From the NCBI GenBank assembly GCA_963822115.1, contig CAWGGM010000014.1, positions 132,358-196,357 on the forward strand: 64,000 nucleotides of DNA. The letters are read 5' to 3'. Of this stretch, positions 25,956 through 36,553 are shown piece after piece; position 1 is the stretch's first letter; the number at the start of each line of letters is the position of its first letter. The position numbers and the translations under genes were made by a program. The notes beneath the pieces are model-generated. The model worked only from the letters and a program-made list of their open reading frames with translations. It was not told the origin of the DNA and did no database searches. The DNA is from CAWDXG01 sp963822115. Lineage in GTDB: Bacteria; Myxococcota_A; Polyangia; Polyangiales; Polyangiaceae.

Positions 25956-26483
25956 CTAGATGAAGATGATGTTGGCGCCTTTCGAGTGATCGAAGAAGTC
26001 CATGGCGCTGATGATCTCCTGCACCTGGGGCACGAAGTCGTTCTTGGTCAGACCCATCATGTCGGCGGCCAGCCGGCAGGCGTACATTTCGGCGCCGGCG
26101 TCACCCAGCGTCTCGATCATCTCGCGCACGGGCGGGATGTCGAGCTTGTCGATGGTCTTCTTCATCATGCGCGTCGCCATCGACTCCATGCCGGGCAGAC
26201 CGCCGACCATGGTCGGCATCGGCATGCTGGGGTTACCGACCGGGCTCACGTGCAGGTGGTCGATCTTCTTCTCGGTGATGATGTCGAGGCCCCAGAAGGT
26301 GAAGAACAGGACCGCCTCGATGCCGGACATGCGCGCTGCGTTGGCCAGGATCAGGCCTGGATACGCCATGTCGAGACTGCCTTTCGAGCAGATGATCGAC
26401 ACCTTCTTGATGGGCTCGGGTTCCGCGCTGGGCACAAAGCCCGGACCAGCTGCGACGTTTCCCACGGGTGCTGTTGCGGTCAT
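25956..26483 (-). CDS. DsrE/DsrF-family sulfur carrier protein
   Basis: A 175-residue cytoplasmic protein of the DsrE superfamily, DsrE2-like. Members carry persulfide sulfur on a conserved cysteine. The Cys32 motif ICSKGSLDMAYPGLILAN opens the fold and a second conserved Cys136 lies in YACRLAADMMG. The first 25 residues are a Pro/Ala-rich extension not needed for the fold. The start ATG 26483 was chosen over a longer frame whose N-terminus looks non-coding. It is the last gene of the operon, 19 bases after tusE and just before the terminator. It presumably receives sulfane sulfur produced upstream by the Sqr-like protein. Confidence 0.85.
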   Translation of the reverse strand: MTATAPVGNVAAGPGFVPSAEPEPIKKVSIICSKGSLDMAYPGLILANAARMSGIEAVLFFTFWGLDIITEKKIDHLHVSPVGNPSMPMPTMVGGLPGMESMATRMMKKTIDKLDIPPVREMIETLGDAGAEMYACRLAADMMGLTKNDFVPQVQEIISAMDFFDHSKGANIIFI

Positions 26484-26502
26484 ATAGGTCGTCCTTTCTG
26501 CG

Positions 26503-26817
26503 CTAGACGCAGCCCACCGGCTTGTGGAGGCCCGCGAGCTTGGCGCTGAGCTTGCCCGGCCCACCCGGGAACAGCGCGTACATGTCCTTGGTCGGCACGC
26601 CGCCGATCTTGGTGATGCGCCGCACGCCGGGCGACTTGCCGGTCTTCTCGTAGTCCGTGCGGCAGAAGCGGATCACGTCCCAGTGGCGTTCGGTGAGCTG
26701 GATGCCGGCAGCGCTTGCCAGGTACTCGGCAACCTCCGGGGACCAGTCGGTTGGGCTCTCGAGGAATCCCTCGTTGTTTACCGCGATGTTCTTTCCTGAA
26801 ACCTGGATCTCGGACAT
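26503..26817 (-). CDS. tusE: TusE/DsrC-family sulfur relay protein
   Basis: A 104-residue protein of the DsrC/TusE/DsvC family, which carry sulfur on a C-terminal arm. The arm ends in HKPVGCV with the conserved penultimate Cys103. The second arm cysteine, 11 residues upstream in true DsrC of dissimilatory sulfite reduction, is Ala92 here, so this is the single-cysteine TusE-like form. Another Cys52 lies in VIRFCRTDY. A good ribosome-binding site AGGAG lies 7 bases before the ATG, inside the end of the DUF1641 gene. The three-base gap to DUF1641 shows tight coupling. A role in tRNA thiolation is less likely than sulfane-sulfur trafficking, given the operon. Confidence 0.88.
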   Translation of the reverse strand: MSEIQVSGKNIAVNNEGFLESPTDWSPEVAEYLASAAGIQLTERHWDVIRFCRTDYEKTGKSPGVRRITKIGGVPTKDMYALFPGGPGKLSAKLAGLHKPVGCV

Positions 26818-26820
26818 TTC

Positions 26821-27552
26821 TCAACTCCTCTTCTGGTCGTCTTCGAGCGTGGTCTGTGGGCGGCGGGCGATCTGTCGCGTGAGTTCCAGCATCACAGCGA
26901 GTCCGCCCTGGACTTCCGGATCGCGCAGCGAGCGCATCAGCCGCCAGAGCGTCACCCTGGGCGGCGGTTCGTGCTCAGCGTCCAGAGCGCCCAGCGCGTT
27001 GTTCGCAACCGCGAGCATCTGGGGCTGGGTCATGCGCTTTACCGTGTTCACGATCAGCATCAGGTTGTCGCCGAGCCGATCAACGTCCTCCTGCGAGGTG
27101 CCCGCGGCGATGCGGTCGAACAGTTGCATCGCGCCCTGGGACATGCGGAACCAGCCGCGGTCTTCCGCGCGCTGCAGCGTCTCGACCGTGCTGCGCACGA
27201 TGTCGCGACCGAGTGGCGAGAGCTCGTCAGCGAGGCTCTCGAGGTTCTCGAGTTGCTCGAGCGCGCGGATGAAGCGTGGCGTGCTCCTCAGGACCTTGCG
27301 GAGCAGGTGCAGCACCTGCTCCGAGTTGAACTCCGTTTCCATCTCGCCGAGCTTGTCGCTCATGGCCGCCATCGCGTCCTTGAGGACGGGAACCAGCTCG
27401 TCCTTCAGCTCCTCGGCGGCCAGCGTCCTTCTGTACAGGTGCTCGACGCGCTGGTTCAGCGTGTCGAGGCGGTCGTTCATCCTCGCGAGCTCCCGCGCGA
27501 GGTCCGGCTCGCGCGGGGCAGGGGAGGGCGAAAGCTGGATGGTGTTTGCCAT
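26821..27552 (-). CDS. DUF1641 family protein
   Basis: A 243-residue helical protein. The N-terminal part (about 15-75) is predicted coiled coil (ARELARMNDRLDTLNQRVEHLYRR). The rest matches the DUF1641 pattern, including LRKVLRSTPRFIRALEQLENLESLADE and NTVKRMTQPQML. DUF1641 proteins recur beside Sqr-like flavoproteins and DsrE/TusE in bacteria and archaea, so a partner or scaffold role in sulfide oxidation is likely, but no activity is known to me. The ATG at 27552 overlaps the sqr stop (TGATG); a GTG three bases earlier is also possible. Confidence 0.82.
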   Translation of the reverse strand: MANTIQLSPSPAPREPDLARELARMNDRLDTLNQRVEHLYRRTLAAEELKDELVPVLKDAMAAMSDKLGEMETEFNSEQVLHLLRKVLRSTPRFIRALEQLENLESLADELSPLGRDIVRSTVETLQRAEDRGWFRMSQGAMQLFDRIAAGTSQEDVDRLGDNLMLIVNTVKRMTQPQMLAVANNALGALDAEHEPPPRVTLWRLMRSLRDPEVQGGLAVMLELTRQIARRPQTTLEDDQKRS

Positions 27553-28784
27553 CACGCTGCCTGCTTTCCGGCCATCAGCATCTGGGCTTCGAGCGGCAGC
27601 TCGACGCCCCGGATGAGCTGGTTGAAGTACACCCAGCGGAACATCATCTTGCCCCAGTGGTTCATGCGGCTCTCGGCCAGGAGCGAGAACGGCCCCACGC
27701 CGGGCAGCGGGAACTTGCCGGGCAGCGGCTCGGTCTCGTAGTTGAAATCGATGAGCAGCCCCTTGCCGAAGCCGGATTCGATGAAGCAGTTCGCGTGTCC
27801 GTCGAACGCCGGTAGCAGTTCCTGCCCCTCGATCTGACGCAGGATGTTCTCGGTCAGCACCTCGGCCTCGAAGTGCGCGACCGAGCCGGCCTTGGACGCG
27901 GGCAGGTTCGTGGCATCGCCGATCACGAAGATGTCCTCGTGCTCATCGGCCCTGAGCGTGTTCTTGTTCGTGGGGACGTAGTTCAGCTCGTCGCCCATGC
28001 CCGAACGCTCCATCATGTCGTCGCCCATGTTGGTGGGGATGGAGACGAACAGATCGTAGTCGAGCTCCTTACCGTCGTAGCTCTTGATGCGGTTGTTGGC
28101 GCCGTCGACCTCGCCGAGGTCGAAGTTGGGCACGACGCGGACGTTCTTGCGCTCGAGTAGTTCACCGAGCAGCGCGGAAGCGCGAGGCTTGGTGAACGCG
28201 CCATCGAGCGGCGTCGCGTAGACGAGCTCGACCTTGTCGCGGATGCCGCGCTCGTGGAAGTGCCAGTCTGCGAGGAACAGGAACTCGAGCGGAGCGACCG
28301 GGCATTTGATCGGCATCTCCGCCACGTTCAAGACGAGGCGTCCGCCTTCCCAGTGGCGCAGGGCCTTGGACAGAGCGGTCGAGCCTTCGAGCGTGTAGAA
28401 GTCGAAGATGTTGTCGCGCCAGCCTTCACCTGTCAGCCCTTCGATCTGGTCGGGCCTGACCTGTGTACCGGTGGCGATGATCAGGATGTCGTAGGACAGG
28501 TACTGACCGGTCGTCAGCTTCACCCGCTTCTTGTCGGGTTCGATGACATCGATGCCGCTCTGCACCATCTCCGCACCGAGCGGCAGGAAGTCGGCCTTGG
28601 GCTTCACGACCTCGTCGGGCTTGTAGAGGCCGAACGGGATGAACAGGAAACCGGGCTGGTAGTAGTGGATGGGGTCCTTGTCGACGACGGTGATCTTCCA
28701 GGTATCGGACGACAGACGCCGGGACAGCTTGTTGACCATCATGGTGCCGGCGGTGCCGCCGCCGAGGACGAGCAGCTTCTTCAC
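27552..28784 (-). CDS. sqr: Sulfide:quinone oxidoreductase-like flavoprotein
   Basis: A 410-residue FAD/NAD(P)-binding protein. Sqr oxidises sulfide to sulfane sulfur and passes electrons to quinone at the membrane surface. The FAD loop VLGGGTAGTMM begins at residue 6, followed by YYQPGFLFIPFGL and, late, the FAD-contacting VIGDATNLPASKAGSVAHFEAE. Cys161 (IKCPVAP) and Cys333 (HANCFIESG) are 172 residues apart, the spacing of the redox-active pair in characterised Sqr. The third Sqr cysteine would fall near Asp112 and is absent. The start is GTG 28784, with GGAGG 7 bases upstream and a sigma-54 promoter whose start point rules out the longer ATG at 28808. First gene of the operon. Confidence 0.88.
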   Translation of the reverse strand: MKKLLVLGGGTAGTMMVNKLSRRLSSDTWKITVVDKDPIHYYQPGFLFIPFGLYKPDEVVKPKADFLPLGAEMVQSGIDVIEPDKKRVKLTTGQYLSYDILIIATGTQVRPDQIEGLTGEGWRDNIFDFYTLEGSTALSKALRHWEGGRLVLNVAEMPIKCPVAPLEFLFLADWHFHERGIRDKVELVYATPLDGAFTKPRASALLGELLERKNVRVVPNFDLGEVDGANNRIKSYDGKELDYDLFVSIPTNMGDDMMERSGMGDELNYVPTNKNTLRADEHEDIFVIGDATNLPASKAGSVAHFEAEVLTENILRQIEGQELLPAFDGHANCFIESGFGKGLLIDFNYETEPLPGKFPLPGVGPFSLLAESRMNHWGKMMFRWVYFNQLIRGVELPLEAQMLMAGKQAA

Positions 28785-28818
28785 TTGGGAGCCTCCTTCA
28801 GGGATCACCCGGTGTTCC

Positions 28819-28834
28819 AGCAGCTCCCGTGCCA
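28819..28834 (-). promoter_or_regulatory. Sigma-54 (-24/-12) promoter of the sulfide operon
   Basis: Read leftward, TGGCACGGGAGCTGCT matches the sigma-54 consensus TGGCAC-N5-TTGCW, with the invariant GG-N10-GC spacing exact. The -12 C is at 28820, giving a start near 28808, a 24-base leader and a GGAGG site before the sqr GTG. A sigma-54 activator gene lies divergently 170 bases away. The motif GTTCCAGCA occurs at 28814-28822 and 28889-28897 in the intergenic region and could be an activator site. Confidence 0.85.
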
Positions 28835-28952
28835 GCGAATGTGGATCAATGATTTCAACAGCTTAGGCGTTTCAGCGGACGCCGGATGTTCCAGCATGTT
28901 GCAAAACGTTCCTACTAGTAACAAGATGTTTATAGGTGTTGCAGGAGGCGGC

Positions 28953-30789
<1,837 letters not shown>

Positions 30790-30825
30790 CCGACGGATCG
30801 GCGCAGGGAGCTGCCCTCCGCTGCT

Positions 30826-32586
30826 CTATTGCGTGGTGAACGCGTAGACGGCGTTGTCGCCCGCGACGAAGATCCGTCCCTTGGCCGCGATCGGCGTCTG
30901 GTAGCGACGGATATTGCTCATCGCGTTCGCCGAGCCCGTGCCGTCGAACAGCGTCTGGCCGGTGTCGCCGTCGAAGGCTGTCAGGCGATTGCTGTTGGCC
31001 GCGCCCAGCCCCCACACGACCGCGTTCTTGTGGCCGTCGGTCGTCGTCACGATCGGCGAGCCGCCTCCGCCTTCGTGCGCGCACCACGCAACGCTGATGG
31101 CTGGGGGCGAGGTCGCGCTGATGCGCAACGCGCCGAGATCGCCGCTCGTGCCGTTCGGGCAGCCCACCACACTGCCGTTGAACACGACGTAGGTGCCCTG
31201 CGACGTGGTGTACGCAACGTCGCCCTGGATCAACGTGCCGTTGGCCACACGCTTGCTGGCCACGCCTTCGCCCGTTATCCCGTTGCCGGTGCCAATGCCG
31301 CCCAGATTGCTCCGATCCAGCAGGTAGGCGACGCCGTTCTTGCCCATGGCGACCGCGAGCTTGGAGGGGGTAGCGCCGGGCACGTCGACCAGCACGGCCC
31401 CGGAGCTGCCGATATCGGTGTCGGAGCTGTCCAGGCTCTTCCAGTTCGACGGTGCGAAGTAGTCGCTGGCCTGCTGGCTGTAGGTGGGACCTGCGCCGAG
31501 CCGGATCACGCCTTCGCCGTCGCTCCAGGTGGTGGCGCCGAAGGTGTTGCCGGTAGCCACGAACAGCGATTTGCCGTCGGACGAGACGCCGACCGGCGAC
31601 CAGATCCCGCCGCCGCGCGCGCGGGTGGCCCAGCCCTTCGCCGCCGCCGGGTTGGTCATCGGAATGCCGACGACCCAGCCGTGATAGCTACCGCAGTCGC
31701 CGTAGTGCCCGCCGTAGGGGACGTACACGGTGCCGTTCATGATGGTCAGCCCGCCGCGTTCGTTCTGCACGGTGGAATCGAAAGCCAGGGTGCCGTCCTT
31801 GACCTTGGCAGAGACGTCGACGGGCCAGCCGCTGACGATGGAGCCAGTGTCGACCGAGAGCGCGTACACCATGTGCTTCTTCGTGGTGCCGCCATCTGGC
31901 GTGGTCATCGCGTCGACGAACAGCCGGCGGCTGGCCGCGTCGATCACGCCCGCCCCGGTGATTCCGAGAGGATTGATGTTGCCGCAGGGCAGGTGGCTTC
32001 GCGGCACGGGCGCGGCGAGGTGTTTCTGCCAGACGACGCTGCCGTTCGCCGCGTCGAGAGCGACGACGTCGTTCTGTTCCGTGCTCACGATGACCAGGTC
32101 CTTGCCGCCGGGACCGCCGGCAAAGTACAGCGGCTGCGCGTAGGTCGGACCGTTGAGGGTGGCCGTGAAGGAGGTGTCCTTGTGCGTCGTCTGGGCACGG
32201 GCCTTGGTGATCAAGGGATCGACGTAGAGCCCGTCGCGCGTCGGCGAGTTGTGGTACTCGAGCACCGAGCCAGCTGTTGAACCGGAGCTTCCGCCTGTCC
32301 CGCCGGAGCCCGCGCTGCCGCCGCTGCCGGCGTTGCCACCCGAGCCCGCGTTGCCGGCGTTGCCACCCGAGCCCGCCGAGCCCGCGTTGCCGCCCGAGCC
32401 CCCTGTGCCCATGCCGGCGGTGCCCGCGTCGCTGCCGGCGTTGCCACCGGAACCCGACGACGAGCTGTTCGACGAGCCGCAGCCGGACCACAAGCCCGCG
32501 CCGAGCATCGCCGCCACCAGTACGCCGACGATACGGGACGTCGAAGCGCACATATTGTTCGAGTTACGTGGCCAGGCGTTCGCCAT
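30826..32586 (-). CDS. PQQ-like beta-propeller lipoprotein
   Basis: A 586-residue exported protein. The signal peptide ends in lipobox LWSGC (Cys36). A Gly/Ser/Asn/Ala stalk covers about 40-108 (GGNAGSAGSGGNAGNAGSGG-like). The rest is a repeated propeller with PQQ-quinoprotein-like blades (VVALDAANGSVVWQKHLAAP, MVYALSVDTGSIVSGWPVDV, LTAFDGDTGQTLFDGTGSAN). No catalytic metal site was recognised, so binding rather than dehydrogenase activity is the safer guess. The start ATG 32586 has GAGGGG 8 bases before it; ATG 32553 is an alternative. It is convergent with the sigma-54 activator gene, 36 bases apart. Confidence 0.82.
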   Translation of the reverse strand: MANAWPRNSNNMCASTSRIVGVLVAAMLGAGLWSGCGSSNSSSSGSGGNAGSDAGTAGMGTGGSGGNAGSAGSGGNAGNAGSGGNAGSGGSAGSGGTGGSSGSTAGSVLEYHNSPTRDGLYVDPLITKARAQTTHKDTSFTATLNGPTYAQPLYFAGGPGGKDLVIVSTEQNDVVALDAANGSVVWQKHLAAPVPRSHLPCGNINPLGITGAGVIDAASRRLFVDAMTTPDGGTTKKHMVYALSVDTGSIVSGWPVDVSAKVKDGTLAFDSTVQNERGGLTIMNGTVYVPYGGHYGDCGSYHGWVVGIPMTNPAAAKGWATRARGGGIWSPVGVSSDGKSLFVATGNTFGATTWSDGEGVIRLGAGPTYSQQASDYFAPSNWKSLDSSDTDIGSSGAVLVDVPGATPSKLAVAMGKNGVAYLLDRSNLGGIGTGNGITGEGVASKRVANGTLIQGDVAYTTSQGTYVVFNGSVVGCPNGTSGDLGALRISATSPPAISVAWCAHEGGGGSPIVTTTDGHKNAVVWGLGAANSNRLTAFDGDTGQTLFDGTGSANAMSNIRRYQTPIAAKGRIFVAGDNAVYAFTTQ

Positions 32587-32643
32587 GCGGAGTACCCCTC
32601 TCGACGTGGCGCACGCGCGGCGCCGTTTGACCGAGGATGCAGC

Positions 32644-32711
32644 GGGCTTGTCGCGGACGCAAGCCCGGCAGGGCTACAGGGACGCGGCTTCCCCGGGAGA
32701 AGCCGCGTCCC
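32644..32711 (-). terminator. Two tandem hairpins after the cysteine-rich lipoprotein gene
   Basis: GGGACGCGGCTTC (32679-32691) pairs perfectly with GAAGCCGCGTCCC (32699-32711), a 13-bp stem starting 12 bases past the stop at 32724. A second stem GGGCTTG/CAAGCCC spans 32644-32666. There is no T-run, but two strong stems in the gap between co-directional genes make termination likely. Confidence 0.55.
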
Positions 32712-32723
32712 GCTGCCACGATT

Positions 32724-33446
32724 CTACGGCTTGATGGGGATGCAGATACCGCTCTTGCAGGTTTCGCCCGACGCACAGTCGCTGGCGGTGCAGCACTCGA
32801 GAGCGCACGTGTTGCCGCACGCCTTGGGTGCGGTGGACGGGCATTGGCACGTACCGTTCTGGCATGTCTTGCCCCCGGTACACGGGGAGCAGCACTGCGA
32901 GTTTGCAACACAGCTGCCGTTGCCGCACGCCTTCGTGCCGCTGGGGCATGTGCAGTTGCCGCTCTGGCAGATCTGCGTGACGCCGCACTGGGTGCCGCAA
33001 CCGCCGCAATGGTTCTTGTCGGTGTTGGTATCGACGCAGGTGCCGTTGCAGCTCGTCAGGCTGCCCGAGCACGTGCTGCTGGTGCCGCCGGTTCCGCCCG
33101 CGCTGGTGCCGCCGGTTCCGCCCGCGCTGGTGCCGCCGGTTCCGCCCGCGCTGGTGCCGCCGGTGCCACCCGCACTGGTGCCGCCGGTGCCGCCCGCGCT
33201 GGTGCCGCCGGTGCCGCCCGCGCTGGTGCCGCCGGTTCCGCCCGCGCTGGTGCCGCCGGTGCCGCCCGCGCTGGTGCCGCCGGTGCCGCTACCTCCGCTA
33301 CCAGCCGCCGCCGCGTCCTGGCTCTGGCCTCCGGAACCCGAACTCCCGCTCGAGCTGGACGAGCTTCCGCAGCCGGTTGCGGCCAGCGGGACGACAAGCG
33401 AGACAAGGAATGCTCCCTTCAACAACATGTTCAAGCGACTCTCCAT
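32724..33446 (-). CDS. Cysteine-rich lipoprotein with 8-residue repeat stalk
   Basis: A 240-residue lipoprotein. The signal peptide ends in AATGC (Cys26). A Ser/Gly region is followed by eight tandem TSAGGTGG repeats, then a compact domain with about 28 cysteines (SLTSCNGTCVDTNTDKNHCGGCGTQC, then CPSGTKACGNGSC and CASGETCKSGICIP segments). It is presumably disulfide-bonded and surface exposed. The start ATG 33446 was chosen because GGAG lies 8 bases upstream and the signal peptide begins there. It shares the NCGGCG module with the proteins at 15073 and 22202. Ligand and function are unknown. Confidence 0.82.
   Translation of the reverse strand: MESRLNMLLKGAFLVSLVVPLAATGCGSSSSSSGSSGSGGQSQDAAAAGSGGSGTGGTSAGGTGGTSAGGTGGTSAGGTGGTSAGGTGGTSAGGTGGTSAGGTGGTSAGGTGGTSAGGTGGTSSTCSGSLTSCNGTCVDTNTDKNHCGGCGTQCGVTQICQSGNCTCPSGTKACGNGSCVANSQCCSPCTGGKTCQNGTCQCPSTAPKACGNTCALECCTASDCASGETCKSGICIPIKP
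33081..33287 (-). repeat. 24-base tandem repeat, eight copies
   Basis: On the plus strand the unit GGTGCCGCCGGTTCCGCCCG plus CGCT repeats every 24 bases (marker CCCGC(G/A)CTG at 33097, 33121, 33145, 33169, 33193, 33217, 33241 and 33265). It encodes TSAGGTGG on the minus strand. Copies differ mainly at one C/T position, so the array is recent or under homogenisation, and copy number could change without a frameshift. Confidence 0.9.
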
Positions 33447-33634
33447 GCGTGATCTCCATCTCGAAAAAGTGAAAGGGGCGACCGAAGGCCGCGCCACGCG
33501 TATGATTCCACGTGTTCCAGCATTCCGCTATGGCCGGCGCGCGAACCGGTTCGGCCGGCCAGTGAGCCCACAGCGGTAGAACGTCTGTGATGCAGCGCGG
33601 GCATAACGCGTGGCTCTCGTTGCTTGAAACAGGG

Positions 33635-34135
33635 ATGCGCTTGTCCTGGTTGCTGTTCGCAGCGCTGTTGGTGTCCGCGGCGTGCAGCAGCACACACGGT
33701 GGCGCGAGCGGACAGCCGCCGGGGAACGACTCCGGCAGTGCCGGGTCGGGCGGCTTCGTGTTCGACGCGGGGCTATCCTGCGTGGACGCCGGGCAGGACA
33801 GAGCGGACGCTGGCGCCTGTACGCCGTCGCGGAACTCGGTGAGCTTCTCGGCTGACGTGGAGCCGATTCTGTCTTCTGGCTGCTCGGGGGAGGTGTGCCA
33901 CGGCACTACGGGTTGGGGCGACTACGCGGCTCTCACCGCCTACCGCTCACGCGAGTGCTGCGATGGCCGCCCGCTGGTGGTGCCGGGCGATCCCGACGGG
34001 AGCTACCTGATGCACAAGCTCAGCGGACACGGGATGTGCACGGGTGTGCCCATGCCGAAGAACGCGTCGCCTTTGCCTCCCGCACAGATGCAGACGCTCT
34101 ACGACTGGATCTGTCTGGGCGCTCCAAACAATTGA
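33635..34135 (+). CDS. Small lipoprotein with cytochrome c-like domain
   Basis: A 166-residue lipoprotein with lipobox VSAAC (Cys17). After a Gly/Ser linker and an Asp/Cys region, the sequence FSADVEPILSSGCSGEVCHG resembles the start of surface cytochrome c domains, but the heme motif reads C83-SGEV-C88-H89, i.e. CX4CH instead of CxxCH. The C-terminal HKLSGHGMCTGVPMPKNASPLPPAQMQTLYDWI matches the distal part of such domains, with Met in the VPMP segment as a candidate second ligand. Heme attachment is therefore plausible but unproven. The start ATG 33635 is chosen by the signal peptide; the frame extends to 33587. Confidence 0.65.
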   Translation: MRLSWLLFAALLVSAACSSTHGGASGQPPGNDSGSAGSGGFVFDAGLSCVDAGQDRADAGACTPSRNSVSFSADVEPILSSGCSGEVCHGTTGWGDYAALTAYRSRECCDGRPLVVPGDPDGSYLMHKLSGHGMCTGVPMPKNASPLPPAQMQTLYDWICLGAPNN

Positions 34136-34193
34136 AATCGCGATTTCCGGCTCCAGGGCAGGCTCGCGTCCAGAGTGTCGTGCCATCGGGTGA

Positions 34194-34294
34194 CGCCGAC
34201 GACAGCAACGTCTGGAGTGCCTCTCGCCGGGAAAGCCCGTTCGACACTTGTCTTGTGGGCGTCCGGGGTCCCCAACCCCGAACGCGGCAACCGG
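34194..34294 (-). repeat. Dispersed intergenic element, copy A
   Basis: On the minus strand from 34294 to 34247 the sequence matches 49385-49432 at about 42 of 48 positions, starting CCGGTTGCCGCGTT and ending ACGCCCACAAGAC. Weaker similarity continues for another 50 bases to a shared GTCGTCGGCG (34203-34194). It lies between convergent genes (the cytochrome-like lipoprotein and rpoD), outside any supported reading frame. Confidence 0.7.
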
Positions 34295-34333
34295 ACGGGC
34301 CAGTGCGTGCCTGTCCCCGGATCGCGTCCGCGC

Positions 34334-36541
<2,208 letters not shown>

Positions 36542-36553
36542 CGCTACCTCTCT

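Noticed and set aside
26503..26817. True DsrC of dissimilatory sulfite reduction
   Set aside because: The second arm cysteine is Ala92, and no dsrAB is present.
28785..28808. Longer Sqr starting at ATG 28808
   Set aside because: The sigma-54 promoter would place the transcript start at about that base, and GGAGG is ideally placed for GTG 28784.
33081..33287. 24-base array as a CRISPR
   Set aside because: There are no spacers; the units are contiguous, in frame and encode TSAGGTGG inside a lipoprotein. No cas gene was seen.
34099..34290. 63-residue minus-strand frame across dispersed element copy A
   Set aside because: The matching copy B has indels that break the frame, and neither copy has a start context.
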